A stretch of 64,000 nt of DNA from Agromyces bracchium (GTDB taxonomy: Bacteria > Actinomycetota > Actinomycetes > Actinomycetales > Microbacteriaceae). Below are positions 17,201 to 26,730 of the stretch, one piece after another. How positions within the stretch are numbered: position 1 is the stretch's first letter; each line of letters opens with the position of its first letter. Where the stretch lies: assembly GCF_009709675.1 (NCBI RefSeq), contig NZ_WMLB01000019.1:124001-188000 (forward strand), given 5' to 3'. Made by a program: the position numbers and the translations under genes. The notes beneath the pieces are model-generated. The model saw nothing but the letters and a program-made list of their open reading frames with translations, did not search any database and was not told the DNA's origin.

Positions 17201-17814
17201 AGCAGGTCGTCCATGATCCGCTTCTCGATGCCGAGTCCGTGGTCCATGATCTCGGCGAAGAAGTTCTCCCTGCCGAAGATGTCGCGGAACTCGGCGGCGG
17301 CCTGCACCGCCTCGTCGTACTGCCCGAGCCGCAGGCGCGTCTGCACCTCGCCCGACGGGCACCCGGTGGTGGCGATGAGGCCATTCGAGTACGTCTGGAG
17401 CAGCTCGCGGTCCATGCGGGGCTTGAAGTAGTAGCCCTCGATCGAGGCGCGGCTCGACAGACGGAAGAGGTTGTGCATGCCCTCCGTTGTCTCGGAGAGC
17501 AGCGTCATGTGCGTGTACGCGCCCGAGCCGGACACGTCGTCACCGCCGCCGTTGCCCCAGCGCACGCGGGTCTTGTCGCTCCGGTGGGTGCCCGGCGTGA
17601 GGTAGGCCTCGGTGCCGATGATGGGCTTCACGCCCGCATCCGTCGCCTGCTTCCAGAAGTCGTACGCGCCGAACACGTTGCCGTGGTCGGTCATCGCGAC
17701 CGCCGGCATGCCCTCGGCCGCGGCGGCCTTCATCAGTTCGCCGACCCGGGCCGCCCCGTCGAGCATCGAGTACTCGGAGTGGACGTGCAGGTGGACGAAG
17801 GAATCGGCGGCCAC
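14296..17814 (-). CDS. dnaE: DNA polymerase III alpha subunit
   Basis: Replicative DNA polymerase catalytic subunit. The GTG at 17814 is preferred because AGGAG precedes it and the protein then starts MAADSFVHLHVHSEYS like other DnaE1 proteins; an ATG at 17826 would add four residues. It has 1172 residues. The order is an N-terminal PHP domain (HLHVHSEYSMLDG, AMTDHGN), the palm with catalytic aspartates PDFDVDFDE at about 411-419, helix-hairpin-helix regions, and a C-terminal OB fold (TIAGLVTSVQHRV). The intact PHP domain suggests built-in proofreading as in mycobacterial DnaE1. Confidence 0.97.
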   Translation of the reverse strand: MAADSFVHLHVHSEYSMLDGAARVGELMKAAAAEGMPAVAMTDHGNVFGAYDFWKQATDAGVKPIIGTEAYLTPGTHRSDKTRVRWGNGGGDDVSGSGAYTHMTLLSETTEGMHNLFRLSSRASIEGYYFKPRMDRELLQTYSNGLIATTGCPSGEVQTRLRLGQYDEAVQAAAEFRDIFGRENFFAEIMDHGLGIEKRIMDDLLRLAKELDLPLVATNDLHYTHAHDAKSHAALLCVQSGSTLDDPNRFKFDADEFYLKSAAEMRHLFRDHPEACDNTLLIAERCDVQFNTSANYMPRYPVPAGEDEQSWFVKEVEKGLHDRYPGGIPDEVRKQADYEVGVISQMGFPGYFLVVADFINWSKDNGIRVGPGRGSGAGSMAAYAMKITDLDPLQHGLIFERFLNPDRVSMPDFDVDFDERRRGEVIKYVTEKYGDERVAQIVTYGTIKAKQALKDSSRVLGFPFGMGEKLTKAMPPAVMGKDIPLSGILDRDHPRYKEAGDIRALIETDAEAKTVFETALGLENLKRQWGVHAAGVIMSSEPLIDIIPIMKREQDGQIVTQFDYPACESLGLIKMDFLGLRNLTIIDDALDNIEANRGFRPVLEDLALDDPEAYALLSRGDTLGVFQLDGGPMRSLLRQMKPDNFEDISAVIALYRPGPMGANSHTNYALRKNGLQEITPIHPEFEESLKDILDTSYGLIIYQEQVMAIAQRVAGFSLGQADILRRAMGKKKKSELDKQYEGFSGGMKANGYSDAAIQKLWEILLPFSDYAFNKAHSAAYGVLSYWTAYLKAHYPAEYMAALLTSVGDARDKLALYLNECRRMGIKVLPPDVNESIGFFAAVGDDIRFGLGAVRNVGFNVVDAIRAARDAKGAFESFHDFLKKVPTQVANKRTVESLVKAGAFDSLGHTRRALVEIHEGAVEAAVKEKRAEENGDVGFDFDSLFEDHEKEAAPSPVPDRPEWAKRDKLAFEREMLGLYVSDHPLAGLEATLAKHASTTITDLMSSDATQDGDVATIAGLVTSVQHRVARQSGNQYGMIQVEDFSGEITVMFMGKAYQEFAPALKGDSIVVVRGRVSMRDDGMNLHAYSVFEPEVGTDDGSGPVVISLPDVRATTDTITALGDVLIRHRGDTEVRLKLTKGRTARVFELPYPVAVSADFYGELKSLLGPNCLT

Positions 17815-17859
17815 AGGGCTCCTCATCGGTGGTGCAGCGAGCGGGGCTGGGGTGCTTGC

Positions 17860-17865
17860 AGTCTA
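17860..17865 (-). promoter_or_regulatory. -10 element of dnaE
   Basis: TAGACT on the minus strand about 45 nt before the GTG at 17814, predicting a leader of about 38 nt with AGGAG near its end. Confidence 0.4.
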
Positions 17866-17905
17866 TTGGCGACCACCGCCGTGGGAGGAGGTGGCGGCGG
17901 GCGTT

Positions 17906-18826
17906 TCAGTCGCCGGAGAGCACGTCGAGCGCGTGCTGGAGGTCGGCCGGGTAGGCCGACTCGTAGGTCGACCACTCCCCCGTGCCCGGGTGGACGAACG
18001 ACAGCTGGCGCGCGTGCAGCCACTGCCTCGTCAGCCCGAGGCGGGCGCTCAGCGTCGGGTCGGCGCCGTACATCGCATCGCCCGCGCACGGATGCCGCTG
18101 GGCGGACATGTGCACGCGGATCTGGTGCGTCCGGCCGGTCTCGAGGTGGATCTCGAGGAGCGAGGCGTACGGGAACGCCTCGATCGTCTCGTAGTGGGTC
18201 ACGGCGTGCTTGCCGTCGGCGGTGACGGCGAACTTCCACTCCGAACGCGGGTGGCGGCCGACGGGCGCGTCGATCGTGCCCGCGAGCGGATCGGGCAGCC
18301 CCTGCACGACCGCGTGGTAGACCTTCTCGACCTCGCGGTCGTGGAACGCGCGCTTCAGCGCCGTGTACGCCGTCTCGGACTTGGCCACGACCATGAGCCC
18401 GCTCGTGCCTGCGTCCAGCCGGTGCACGACGCCCTGTCGCTCCGGCGCTCCGGACGTCGAGATGCGGTAGCCGGATGCCGCGAGCGCTCCGACCACGGTC
18501 GGGCCCTCCCAGCCCAGCGACGGGTGCGCGGCCACGCCGGCGGGCTTGTCGACGACGACGATGTGCTCGTCGTCGTGCACGATCCCGAGGTCGGGCACCG
18601 GGATGGGTTCGACCTCGAGCGTGCGAGGCGGAGCCCAGCTCACCTCGAGCCAGGCGCCGGCGCGGAGCCGGTCGGACTTGTCGACCGTTCGGCCGTCGAG
18701 GCTCACCCCGCCCGCTTCGGCGAACTCGGCGGCCTGGGTGCGGGAGAAGCCGAGGAGCTTCGCGATCCCCGCGTCCACGCGGACGCCGTCGAGCCCGTCC
18801 GGGACGGGCAGTGCGCGGTGCTCCAC
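17906..18826 (-). CDS. RluD-type 23S rRNA pseudouridine synthase
   Basis: RluA-family pseudouridine synthase modifying large-subunit rRNA. The GTG at 18826 directly follows the lspA stop and gives 306 residues; in-frame codons upstream lie inside lspA. An N-terminal S4 RNA-binding domain ([20 protein letters not shown]) precedes the catalytic motif [11 protein letters not shown] with its aspartate. The ending [15 protein letters not shown] is typical of RluD-like proteins. The lspA-rluD order is conserved in many actinobacteria. The exact uridines modified cannot be read from sequence. Confidence 0.92.
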   Translation of the reverse strand: MEHRALPVPDGLDGVRVDAGIAKLLGFSRTQAAEFAEAGGVSLDGRTVDKSDRLRAGAWLEVSWAPPRTLEVEPIPVPDLGIVHDDEHIVVVDKPAGVAAHPSLGWEGPTVVGALAASGYRISTSGAPERQGVVHRLDAGTSGLMVVAKSETAYTALKRAFHDREVEKVYHAVVQGLPDPLAGTIDAPVGRHPRSEWKFAVTADGKHAVTHYETIEAFPYASLLEIHLETGRTHQIRVHMSAQRHPCAGDAMYGADPTLSARLGLTRQWLHARQLSFVHPGTGEWSTYESAYPADLQHALDVLSGD

Positions 18827-18827
18827 C

Positions 18828-19433
18828 TCAGGACTCGCGGGCGAGCTCGGCCGGCGCGCCGCCGCCGCGCGCCTCGCGGCCGGACTCGGGTGCCGCGGCA
18901 TCCGCCCCGTCGCCGTCGCGGACCGGGCGCGAGCCGTCCAGTCCGATGCCCCGGATCGTGAGGATCATGAACAGGATCATGCTCGAGACGATGGCGATGT
19001 CGGCGACGTTGTAGATCGCCGGCAGCATCCACGGGGTCGAGATGAAGTCGATCACGTGCCCGATGCCGAAGCCCGGCTCGCGGAAGAGGCGGTCGGTCAG
19101 GTTGCCGAGCACGCCGCCGAGCAGGAGCCCGAACACGAGTGCCCACGCGATCGAGCGGATGCGGCGGGCGAACCAGATGATGAACGTGATCACGCCCGCC
19201 GCGAGGATCGTGAACACCCACGTCATGCCGCTCGCGAACGAGAACGCCGCACCCGGGTTCCGGACGAACTGCCAGTGCAGCAGGTCGCCGAGCACCTGGA
19301 CGGTCTCGCCCTCGGCGAGGGTCGTGACGACGAAGTACTTGCTGACCTGGTCGACGGCGTAGACCGTGATCGCGACGCCGACCAGGACCAGCAGTGCGGT
19401 GACGCCGAGCCTGGCCCTGCGCTCAGCCTCCAA
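18828..19433 (-). CDS. lspA: Lipoprotein signal peptidase (signal peptidase II)
   Basis: Membrane aspartyl protease that cleaves lipoprotein signal peptides at the lipobox. It has 201 residues and four hydrophobic segments. The catalytic aspartates are Asp114 (GNLTDR) and Asp145 (NVADIAI). The start is an unusual TTG at 19433, 11 nt inside the end of divIVA; no ATG or GTG occurs before the first membrane segment. The last 40 residues are an acidic, alanine-rich tail. The substrate-binding lipoprotein at 6159 would be one client. Confidence 0.95.
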   Translation of the reverse strand: MEAERRARLGVTALLVLVGVAITVYAVDQVSKYFVVTTLAEGETVQVLGDLLHWQFVRNPGAAFSFASGMTWVFTILAAGVITFIIWFARRIRSIAWALVFGLLLGGVLGNLTDRLFREPGFGIGHVIDFISTPWMLPAIYNVADIAIVSSMILFMILTIRGIGLDGSRPVRDGDGADAAAPESGREARGGGAPAELARES

Positions 19434-20091
19434 AGCCCTGGAAGGTCGGCGCGGGCTGCTCGCCCGACGTCGTCGGGGCGTAGCCGCTGCCGACCTGCAC
19501 CGGCTGCGCCGTGTCGAGATCGCGCAGCTGGCCCTCGATGTAGCTCTTCAGCTTGGCGCGGTAGTCGCGCTCGAAGACGCGGAGCTCGTCGACGCGCTTC
19601 TCGAGCGCGACGCGTTCCTGGTCGAGGATGCCCATCTGGGCGCGCTGCTTGGCCTCGGCCTCGGCGACGATGCGGGCGGCGGTGGCGTGGCCCTCGGCGA
19701 TCAGCGCGTCGCGCTTCTCGACGCCCTCGCGCACGTGCTCCTCGTGGAGGCGACGCGCCAGCTGCAGGAGGTTCGTGGTGCTCGTCTGCTCGTCGATCTC
19801 GGACTGCGGGACCGCGGTCTGGGTCGGCACCGCGACGGTCGGGGCGGCAGCCGCCGGCTCGGCGTACGTCTGGGCCGGAGCGGGCGCGGCAGCGGGGGCT
19901 CCGGCACCCTCGGCGGACCGCGACTCGGCGGCGGCGAGGCGCTGACGGAGCTCCTCGTTCTCCTGGTTCAGGCGGCGCAGTTCGACGACCACCTCGTCGA
20001 GGAAGTCGTCGACTTCGTCCTGGTCGTAGCCCTCCCGGAACTTCGTCGCCTGGAAGCGCTTGTTGACCACATCTTCCGGAGTTAGCGCCAT
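19423..20091 (-). CDS. divIVA: Cell-pole and division protein DivIVA/Wag31
   Basis: Membrane-curvature-sensing coiled-coil protein that marks poles and organises polar growth in actinobacteria. It has 222 residues. The N-terminal lipid-binding domain reads VVNKRFQATKFREGYDQDEVDDFLDEV. An alanine- and proline-rich linker follows (about 65-105), then a long coiled coil to about residue 190. Its stop overlaps the TTG start of lspA. It is part of the ftsZ-distal end of the dcw cluster, as in mycobacteria. Confidence 0.96.
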   Translation of the reverse strand: MALTPEDVVNKRFQATKFREGYDQDEVDDFLDEVVVELRRLNQENEELRQRLAAAESRSAEGAGAPAAAPAPAQTYAEPAAAAPTVAVPTQTAVPQSEIDEQTSTTNLLQLARRLHEEHVREGVEKRDALIAEGHATAARIVAEAEAKQRAQMGILDQERVALEKRVDELRVFERDYRAKLKSYIEGQLRDLDTAQPVQVGSGYAPTTSGEQPAPTFQGFGG

Positions 20092-20205
20092 GGCTTCCCA
20101 CCCTCAAATCTGTCGAACTGTTCGATCACGTTCTGCTAACGGTAGCAAAGACCGCCTCGCTGATGCAGAGCGTCGGCTGGACGGCGCGCCCCGATCGCGA
20201 TCGGC

Positions 20206-20523
20206 TCAGGCGGCCGCCGCGGCGCCCGCAGCGAGCCACGACACGACGGTCATCGCGATGATGACCACGAGCATGGCGACGCTCCAGCCGAGGTCGAGCG
20301 CGACCTGTCCGAGGCGGATCGGCGGGATGAGCCGTCGGAAGAACCGCACCAGCGGATCGGTCACGGTGTAGACGGCCTCGACGAGCACCAGCACGAACCC
20401 GCGCGGGCGCCATGAACGATTGAACGTCCGCACGAGGTCGAGGACGAACCGCGCCCACATCACGAAGAAGTAGATGAGGAGGAGCGTGTAGACGAGGTTC
20501 CAGACGACAGCGAGTGCGCTCAC
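20206..20523 (-). CDS. YggT-family membrane protein
   Basis: Small membrane protein of 105 residues with two hydrophobic segments (about 5-28 and 80-105) and the family motif YTVTDPLVRFFRRLIPPIR. YggT proteins sit between sepF and divIVA in Gram-positive dcw clusters and are thought to assist division or osmotic homeostasis; the precise role is unknown. It follows sepF by 10 nt. Confidence 0.92.
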   Translation of the reverse strand: MSALAVVWNLVYTLLLIYFFVMWARFVLDLVRTFNRSWRPRGFVLVLVEAVYTVTDPLVRFFRRLIPPIRLGQVALDLGWSVAMLVVIIAMTVVSWLAAGAAAAA

Positions 20524-20533
20524 GTCCGGGAGT

Positions 20534-21010
20534 CTACGCGTGCGAGAAGAAGGAGGAATCCACGTCGGCCTCCCCCTCGCCCGCCTCGCCCGACACGACG
20601 ACGTGCGCCGGCGAGAGCAGGAACACCTTGCTCGTCACGCGCTCGATCTTGCCGTGGAGCCCCTGCGAGAGCCCGCTCGCGAAGTCGATGAGGCGACGCG
20701 CGTCGGCGTCGGACATCTGGGACAGGTTGATGATGACCGGCACGCCCTCGCGGAAGGACTCGGCGATCACCTGGGCGTCTCGGTACTGGCGCGGGTGCAC
20801 CGTGAGGATCTCGTTCATCTCCGCCTGCGGTGGTGTCGGTTGCACGTGGTGCTTTCGGAGGGGGGTGACGGCGGCGCCCCCCTTGGGTGCCGGCGCGGGC
20901 GCGGCGTGCACGACCGGCGCCGGCGACGCGGCGGCCGTGGGTGACTCCGGCTCGAGCTCTTCGTCGGCGAGTCCCAGGTAGACCATGGTCTTCTTGAGCG
21001 GGTTCGACAT
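20534..21010 (-). CDS. sepF: Cell division protein SepF
   Basis: FtsZ-bundling, membrane-anchoring division protein. It has 158 residues: an N-terminal amphipathic start ([14 protein letters not shown]), a proline- and alanine-rich linker, and a C-terminal SepF fold with [15 protein letters not shown] and [16 protein letters not shown]. It is essential in actinobacteria that lack FtsA, and no ftsA is present in this cluster. Spaced 36 nt from yggS and 10 nt from the YggT gene. Confidence 0.97.
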   Translation of the reverse strand: MSNPLKKTMVYLGLADEELEPESPTAAASPAPVVHAAPAPAPKGGAAVTPLRKHHVQPTPPQAEMNEILTVHPRQYRDAQVIAESFREGVPVIINLSQMSDADARRLIDFASGLSQGLHGKIERVTSKVFLLSPAHVVVSGEAGEGEADVDSSFFSHA

Positions 21011-21046
21011 CGCTGCCTCCGTCAGGGTGGTTCCGTGATTCCGAGG

Positions 21047-21718
21047 CTAGCCTCCGGTCGGCCGGTTCCCCGTGATTGCCGTGCCGATCCGAAGGTGTGT
21101 CGCACCCTCCAGGATCGCGTCGCGATAGTCATGGGACATGCCCATGGACAACGCGGTCGCCGCGGGAGCGATCGCTCCCACCCGTTCGGACAGGGCCCGC
21201 ACGCGGGCGAAGGCGGCCCGCGCCGGCTCGTCGAGCGGCGCGACCGCCATCAGGCCGAGCAGCCGGATCCCGGGCGTCGCGAGGACGCGCTCGACCATCG
21301 GCTCGAGCGCCTCGGGCGCGACACCTCCGCGCTCGGGATTCTCGGTCAGGTTGACCTGGATGAAGCCGTCCACCGTCGACTCGTCCGATCGCAGTGCGTC
21401 CACGAGCGAATCGCGGTCGACGGAGTGGATCACCGAGGCGTAGGCGCGCACCTGTCGCGCCTTCTTGCTCTGCAGCTGCCCGACGAAGTGCCAGCGCAGG
21501 TCGAGGTCGGCGAGCGCACGAGCCTTGGCCTGTGCCTCCTGGTGGCGGTTCTCGCCGATGTCGCGCACCCCGAGGCGCGCGAGTTCGCGGATGAGCGATT
21601 CCGGGTGGAACTTCGTCACGACGATCGTGGTGACCTCGCCCGGATCGCGACCGGCCTCGCGCGCCGCGTCGGCGACGCCGGACCGGACGGCCTCGAGTCG
21701 TTCGGCGAGCCCGCTCAC
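21047..21718 (-). CDS. YggS-family PLP homeostasis protein
   Basis: Pyridoxal-phosphate-binding protein (PLPBP) that buffers PLP and affects amino-acid balance. It has 223 residues. The PLP lysine lies in TIVVTKFHP near residue 36, and the phosphate-binding end reads SMGMSHDYRDAI and RIGTAITG. No catalytic activity is known for the family. It sits between ftsZ and sepF, the usual Gram-positive location. Confidence 0.95.
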   Translation of the reverse strand: MSGLAERLEAVRSGVADAAREAGRDPGEVTTIVVTKFHPESLIRELARLGVRDIGENRHQEAQAKARALADLDLRWHFVGQLQSKKARQVRAYASVIHSVDRDSLVDALRSDESTVDGFIQVNLTENPERGGVAPEALEPMVERVLATPGIRLLGLMAVAPLDEPARAAFARVRALSERVGAIAPAATALSMGMSHDYRDAILEGATHLRIGTAITGNRPTGG

Positions 21719-21764
21719 GAGGCGCCGCCCGGGACCTCCGGGCGGCGCCTCGGCGCGCGAGCGA

Positions 21765-22964
21765 TCACTTCAGGAAGTCGGGGATGTCGAGGTCGTCGGA
21801 ATCGTCGCCGAACGCCGGATCGGAGACGATCTGGTCGGCCGTGGCGCTCGCCTCGCCCCAGTTGGCGGTCTCGACGAGCTCCTCGATGTCTATCTCGGTG
21901 ATGCCCTCGACCGCGTCCCCGCCGAGCAGGCCAGCACCGGCGCCGCCGCCCGCTGCCGCGCCGACCGCCGCGGGAACCGCGCTCGGCTGGCGGACCTCCG
22001 CGGGCCTCGGGGTCGGGTCGCCGCCGTCGAAGCCGGCGGCGATGACCGTCACGCGGACCTCGTCGCCGAGGGTGTCGTCGATGACCGCACCGAAGATGAT
22101 GTTCGCCTCGGGGTGCACGGCCTCCTGGACGAGCCTCGCCGCGTCGTTGATCTCGAAGATGCCGAGGTTCGACCCGCCCTGGATCGAGAGCAGCACGCCG
22201 TGCGCGCCGTCGATCGAGGCTTCGAGCAGCGGACTCGCGACCGCGAGTTCGGCGGCCTTGATCGCCCGGTCGGCGCCCCGCGACGATCCGATCCCCATGA
22301 GCGCCGAGCCGGCCCCCTGCATGACGGACTTCACGTCGGCGAAGTCGAGGTTGATGAGGCCGGGCGTCGTGATGAGGTCGGTGATGCCCTGCACACCGGC
22401 GAGGAGCACCTGGTCGGCGGTGGCGAACGCCTCGAGCATCGAGATCCCGCGATCGCTGATCTCGAGCAGGCGGTCGTTCGGCACGACGATGAGGGTGTCG
22501 ACCTCCTCCTTCAGTCGAGCGACGCCCTGCTCGGCCTGGGTCTGCCGGCGCTTGCCCTCGAAGCTGAACGGCTTGGTCACCACGCCGATGGTCAGCGCAC
22601 CGATCGACTTGGCGATGCGCGCCACGACCGGAGCGCCGCCCGTGCCGGTGCCGCCTCCCTCGCCGGCGGTCACGAAGACCATGTCGGCGCCGGCGAGCGC
22701 CTCCTCGATCTCCTCCGCGTGGTCTTCCGCGGCGCGGCGTCCGACCTCGGGATCGGCGCCCGCGCCGAGCCCTCGCGTCAGGTCCCGGCCGACGTCGAGC
22801 TTGACGTCGGCGTCGGACATGAGCAGTGCCTGGGCGTCGGTGTTGATCGCGATGAACTCGACGCCGCGCAGGCCGAGCTCGATCATGCGGTTGACAGCGT
22901 TGACGCCGCCACCGCCGATGCCGACGACCTTGATGACGGCGAGGTAGTTCTGGTTTGTCGACAT
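21765..22964 (-). CDS. ftsZ: Cell division GTPase FtsZ
   Basis: Tubulin-like GTPase forming the division ring. It has 399 residues. The GTPase domain shows [13 protein letters not shown] and the tubulin signature [11 protein letters not shown] variable linker of roughly 50 residues follows. The C-terminal peptide [10 protein letters not shown] is the binding site for SepF and other partners. It is separated from ftsQ by 149 bp, the longest gap within the cluster, which holds its own AT-richer promoter region with short repeats. Confidence 0.98.
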   Translation of the reverse strand: MSTNQNYLAVIKVVGIGGGGVNAVNRMIELGLRGVEFIAINTDAQALLMSDADVKLDVGRDLTRGLGAGADPEVGRRAAEDHAEEIEEALAGADMVFVTAGEGGGTGTGGAPVVARIAKSIGALTIGVVTKPFSFEGKRRQTQAEQGVARLKEEVDTLIVVPNDRLLEISDRGISMLEAFATADQVLLAGVQGITDLITTPGLINLDFADVKSVMQGAGSALMGIGSSRGADRAIKAAELAVASPLLEASIDGAHGVLLSIQGGSNLGIFEINDAARLVQEAVHPEANIIFGAVIDDTLGDEVRVTVIAAGFDGGDPTPRPAEVRQPSAVPAAVGAAAGGGAGAGLLGGDAVEGITEIDIEELVETANWGEASATADQIVSDPAFGDDSDDLDIPDFLK

Positions 22965-22980
22965 GTCCGGCCCTCTCTGC

Positions 22981-23029
22981 GAACTCTGAACCCTGAACCT
23001 CTACTCGAAGGTTAAAGTTTTGCCGAGTA
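22981..23029 (-). promoter_or_regulatory. ftsZ upstream repeats and dyad
   Basis: Three tandem heptamers GAACTCT, GAACCCT, GAACCTC at 22981-23001 are followed by an inverted repeat TACTCG (23002-23007) and CGAGTA (23024-23029) around an AT-rich stretch. This is the least GC-rich part of the cluster and starts 17 nt upstream of the ftsZ start. It probably contains the ftsZ promoter and a regulator site. No single -35/-10 pair is convincing. Confidence 0.45.
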
Positions 23030-23113
23030 TGCAATTCCTGAATCGAAGGTAGGGGGCCGCACGCGGCCGCTCGCTCGGCACGCGCGGCGTGTCGCGATCC
23101 CGACCGCCGCGTC

Positions 23114-24169
23114 TCAGCCGGTGACCGGGCTGAGCGGCGCGGAGACGTCGTAGCGGGAGACCTGGTCGGGCGGCACCGCCGCCATGAGGTCGCGGAGGAC
23201 GGTCGTCTTCAGCGCGGCATCCTCCGCACTCCCCCAGACGACGCTCGACCCCGCGTCCAGCACGAACCGGACGTCGTCCGCGGACTCCGCCGTCACCGAC
23301 GCGACCTCCGCGCGCAGCTCCGCCGGAAGGCTCCGGAGCACTCGGCCGGCCGCTCGGAACGCCGCGTCGTCGATGCCGCCCTCGACCTCGATCAGCGGAA
23401 GCGCCTCCGGAACCTCGTCCACCCGCTCCACCACCACGCCCGCGGCATCCACCGCCATCAGGCCGGACGACGTGTCGAGCACCCCGACCGGTGTGCGCTC
23501 GACGATCCGCACGACGAGCGTGCCCGGCGGCACCGTCTCGGTCGTGTACGTCTCGATGAGCGGGAACTCCGAGAGCGCGCGCTGGACCTCGTCCGGCGCG
23601 ATGAGCGGCAGTGGCGTGCCGACGCGATCGTCGAACGCGGCCCTGACCTCCGCCGCCGCGATCCGGCTCGTCCCTTCGACCCGCACCTCCCGCAGGGCCA
23701 TGAGCGGCGAGTACGCGACCGCGACCGCCGCGATCCCGATGGCGACGACCGCGGAGACGACGGTGATCCAGGTCGCGCGACGGAGTCGGCTCCGCCTGGT
23801 GAATCGCCGGACCTCCTGCCGCTCGTACCTGCGTCGGGCCCGCTCGGCGGCGGCGAGCTCGCGACGCGCGGCGTGATCGTCGCGGCGGGAGGCTCCGGCG
23901 GCATCCGCACCGCGCCCTGAGGGTCGCCCCCGGGCGGCGCGCTTCGTCGCCGTCCCGACCGGACCGCCGACGGGGAGCGCGATGGGCTCCGTCGCGTTCG
24001 GGTCCGGGTCGGCCGAGCTCCGCTTCGGCACCGGGTCCGGCTCCGGCCCGCCCTGCGGGGTTCCCGTCGCCACGGCCGTGGAGCCGGAACCGCGGGTCGC
24101 CGTCGGACCGGACGGCGCGGACCCGCTTCGAGCGGGTCGTGCTCCGTCGAATCCCTGCGGCCGCTTCAC
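23114..24169 (-). CDS. ftsQ: Cell division protein FtsQ
   Basis: Bitopic division protein linking early and late divisome parts. The GTG at 24169 is 11 nt downstream of the murC stop and gives 351 residues. A long basic, proline-rich cytoplasmic region (about 1-150) leads to one membrane segment (TWITVVSAVVAIGIAAVAVA). A POTRA domain follows (LREVRVEGTSRIAAAEVRAA), then the FtsQ domain (LIETYTTETVPPGTLVVRI). The cytoplasmic part is long compared with E. coli FtsQ, as often in actinobacteria. Confidence 0.93.
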   Translation of the reverse strand: MKRPQGFDGARPARSGSAPSGPTATRGSGSTAVATGTPQGGPEPDPVPKRSSADPDPNATEPIALPVGGPVGTATKRAARGRPSGRGADAAGASRRDDHAARRELAAAERARRRYERQEVRRFTRRSRLRRATWITVVSAVVAIGIAAVAVAYSPLMALREVRVEGTSRIAAAEVRAAFDDRVGTPLPLIAPDEVQRALSEFPLIETYTTETVPPGTLVVRIVERTPVGVLDTSSGLMAVDAAGVVVERVDEVPEALPLIEVEGGIDDAAFRAAGRVLRSLPAELRAEVASVTAESADDVRFVLDAGSSVVWGSAEDAALKTTVLRDLMAAVPPDQVSRYDVSAPLSPVTG

Positions 24170-24179
24170 CGGACCCCGA

Positions 24180-25586
24180 TCAGGCGTCCCGCTCGCGTTC
24201 GAGCGAACCGAGGAGCTGGGGCACGATCCGGTACACGTCACCGCAGCCGAGCGTGATCACGAAGTCGCCGGGACGCGCGATGCGCGCGGTGTGGTCGGCG
24301 GCCTGCTGCCAGTCGGCGATGAACGCGACGCGATCGGGATGCTCGAAGCGCTCGCTCACCAGCGCGCCCGTGACGCCGGGTTCGGGATCCTCGCGCGCAC
24401 CGTACACGTCGAGCACGACGGTCTCGTCCGCGTACTGCTCGAGGACCTCGGCGAACTCCTTCGCGAACAGCCGCGTGCGGCTGTACAGGTGCGGTTGGTG
24501 GACGGCGATGATGCGACCGTCGCCGACCACCGTGCGCGCGGCGGAGAGCGCCGCGGCGACCTCGGTCGGGTGGTGGGCGTAGTCGTCGTACACGCTGACC
24601 CCGTCGACCACGCCGTGCAGCTCGAACCGCCGACCGGTGCCGGCGAAGCGGGAGATCCCCTCGAGCGACGCGGCCGGGTCGAAGCCCAGGCCGACGAGCA
24701 CGGCGAACGCGCCCGCCGCGTTGATCGCGTTGTGCCGGCCCGGGATCCGAAGCCGCGCCCGGTACGTGACACCCTCGTGGTCGACGGCGAACGACACGGG
24801 CCCGTCGGTCTCGATCGAGCGCACTCGGACCGTGGCATCCGCCGCCTCGCCGAACGTGAGCACGCGCTCGTGCGAGAGCCGCTCCCGAACGCGCGTCGCT
24901 CCCGCGTCGTCGGAGGAGATGACGACGAACTCGTTCGCGCGGTCGGCGAAGTCGACGAACGCCTGCTCGAACGCGTCGAGCGAGCCGTAGTGGTCGAGGT
25001 GGTCGGGGTCGACGTTGGTGATGAGCGCCACCGACGTGTCGTAGAGGAGGAAGGAACCGTCCGACTCGTCGGCCTCGACGACGAACAGCTCCCCCGAGCC
25101 GGATGCCGCGCTCACGCCGAGCTCCTCGATGACGCCGCCGTTGACGAAGCTCGGGTCCTCGCCGAGCGCGAGCAGCCCGGTGATGATCATGCCCGTCGAC
25201 GTGGTCTTGCCGTGCGCGCCCGCCACCGAGACGAGCCGCTGCCCGGAGATCACGGAGGCCAGCGCCTGCGAGCGATGCAGCACCGGCAGGCCCCGTGACA
25301 GCGCGAGCTGGTACTCCGGGTTGTCCTGCCAGAGCGCCCCCGTCACGACGACCGTGTCGACGTCGTCGGGCAGGTTCTCGGCGGCGTGGCCGATCGCGAT
25401 CGTCGCGCCGAGGTCGCGGAGGGCCGCGACGTTCGCCGAGTCCCGGACGTCGGAGCCGGTCACGCGGTGGCCGGCGCCGAGCGCGAGCCGCGCGATGCCG
25501 CTCATGCCCGAACCGCCGATGCCGACGAAGTGCACGGCGCCGAGGTCGGCGGGGATCGCGATGGAGGGGTCGGGCTTGATCGTCAC
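24180..25586 (-). CDS. murC: UDP-N-acetylmuramate-L-alanine ligase
   Basis: Cytosolic Mur ligase adding the first residue (L-Ala) to UDP-MurNAc. It has 468 residues. The N-terminal dinucleotide-like motif is [12 protein letters not shown], the ATP P-loop is [11 protein letters not shown], and the acidic motif is EADESDGSF. It lies between murG and ftsQ. Confidence 0.97.
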   Translation of the reverse strand: MTIKPDPSIAIPADLGAVHFVGIGGSGMSGIARLALGAGHRVTGSDVRDSANVAALRDLGATIAIGHAAENLPDDVDTVVVTGALWQDNPEYQLALSRGLPVLHRSQALASVISGQRLVSVAGAHGKTTSTGMIITGLLALGEDPSFVNGGVIEELGVSAASGSGELFVVEADESDGSFLLYDTSVALITNVDPDHLDHYGSLDAFEQAFVDFADRANEFVVISSDDAGATRVRERLSHERVLTFGEAADATVRVRSIETDGPVSFAVDHEGVTYRARLRIPGRHNAINAAGAFAVLVGLGFDPAASLEGISRFAGTGRRFELHGVVDGVSVYDDYAHHPTEVAAALSAARTVVGDGRIIAVHQPHLYSRTRLFAKEFAEVLEQYADETVVLDVYGAREDPEPGVTGALVSERFEHPDRVAFIADWQQAADHTARIARPGDFVITLGCGDVYRIVPQLLGSLERERDA

Positions 25587-25629
25587 GGTGTCGCGGTGCT
25601 TCCTGGAGAGGGGTTCGGTCGGTTCAACG

Positions 25630-26730
25630 TTACGCGCCCGCGGCGCCGGTGCCGCCGTCGCGGCGCAGCGCGCCGTCGACGAGCCCGATCATCCGGTCGG
25701 TTCCGTCCAGGGCGCCGACGGATGCCGCGGCCCGCGCCATCCGCTCGAGGCGGTCGCGATCGGCGAGCAGCGGGACCACCTCGCGGGAGACCCACTCGGG
25801 CAGGAAGTCGGCGTCGTCGACGAGGATGCCGCCGCCGGCTTCGACGACGCCCGCCGCGTTGAAGCGCTGCTCACCGTTGCCGACCGGGTAGGGCACGTAG
25901 ACGGCCGGGATGCCGAGCGCGGAGAGCTCGCTCACGGTCGCGGCGCCGGCCCGGGAGATCGCGGCATCGGCGATCGCGAGCGCGAGGTCCATGCGGTCGG
26001 CGTACTCGACCATCCGGTAGCCGGCGATGCCGGGGTCGTCGACCTCGGACTTCGCACCGGTCACGTGGAGCACCTGCCAGCCCGTGCCCGTGAGCGTCGC
26101 GGCGCTGTCGACCGTCGTGCGGTTGATGCGACGGGCGCCGAGCGAGCCGCCCGTGACGAGCAGCACCGGCAGCGCCGGATCGAGCCCGAAGAGCGCAGCT
26201 GCCTCGGCGCGCCGCCCGGCACGGTCGAGGACCTCGATCTCGCGTCGGAGCGGCATCCCGACGAACTCGGCGTGCGGAAGCGGCGTGCCCTCGAATGCGA
26301 CGCCGACGCGGGCCGCGAAGCGCGCACCGAGCCGGTTCGCCAGCCCCGGCCGCGCGTTGGCCTCGTGGATCACCACGGGGATCCCCGCGCCCCGGGCAGC
26401 GAGGTAGGCGGGCGTCGACACGTAGCCGCCGAACCCGACGACCACGTCGACACCGCGAGCGGCGATCATCTCGCGCACGTCGGCGATCGATCGCCGGAAG
26501 CGCGACGGGAACCGCAACGCCGCGCCGTTCGGCCGGCGCGGGAACGGGACCTTCTCGATCGTGAGCAGCTCGTACCCCCGGGCGGGCACCAGCCGCGCCT
26601 CGAGGCCCTCGGCGGTGCCGAGCACGAGCACGACCGCCTCGGGGTCGCGCTCCCGCAGGCGATCGGCGACGGCGAGCAGCGGGTTCACGTGGCCGGCGGT
26701 GCCGCCGCCGGCGAGGAGGTACGTCGTCAT
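25630..26730 (-). CDS. murG: UDP-GlcNAc: lipid I GlcNAc transferase
   Basis: Peripheral membrane glycosyltransferase turning lipid I into lipid II. The ATG at 26730 overlaps the ftsW stop by 4 nt and gives 366 residues. The N-terminal G-loop is [10 protein letters not shown] (7-16), a second G-rich loop is [12 protein letters not shown], and the donor-site region is [12 protein letters not shown] followed by [13 protein letters not shown]. The in-frame sequence further upstream belongs to the ftsW region. Confidence 0.97.
   Translation of the reverse strand: MTTYLLAGGGTAGHVNPLLAVADRLRERDPEAVVLVLGTAEGLEARLVPARGYELLTIEKVPFPRRPNGAALRFPSRFRRSIADVREMIAARGVDVVVGFGGYVSTPAYLAARGAGIPVVIHEANARPGLANRLGARFAARVGVAFEGTPLPHAEFVGMPLRREIEVLDRAGRRAEAAALFGLDPALPVLLVTGGSLGARRINRTTVDSAATLTGTGWQVLHVTGAKSEVDDPGIAGYRMVEYADRMDLALAIADAAISRAGAATVSELSALGIPAVYVPYPVGNGEQRFNAAGVVEAGGGILVDDADFLPEWVSREVVPLLADRDRLERMARAAASVGALDGTDRMIGLVDGALRRDGGTGAAGA

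Noticed and set aside
14434..18225. Long plus-strand frames opposite dnaE and rluD
   Set aside because: Shadow frames; dnaE and rluD on the minus strand have full conserved motifs.
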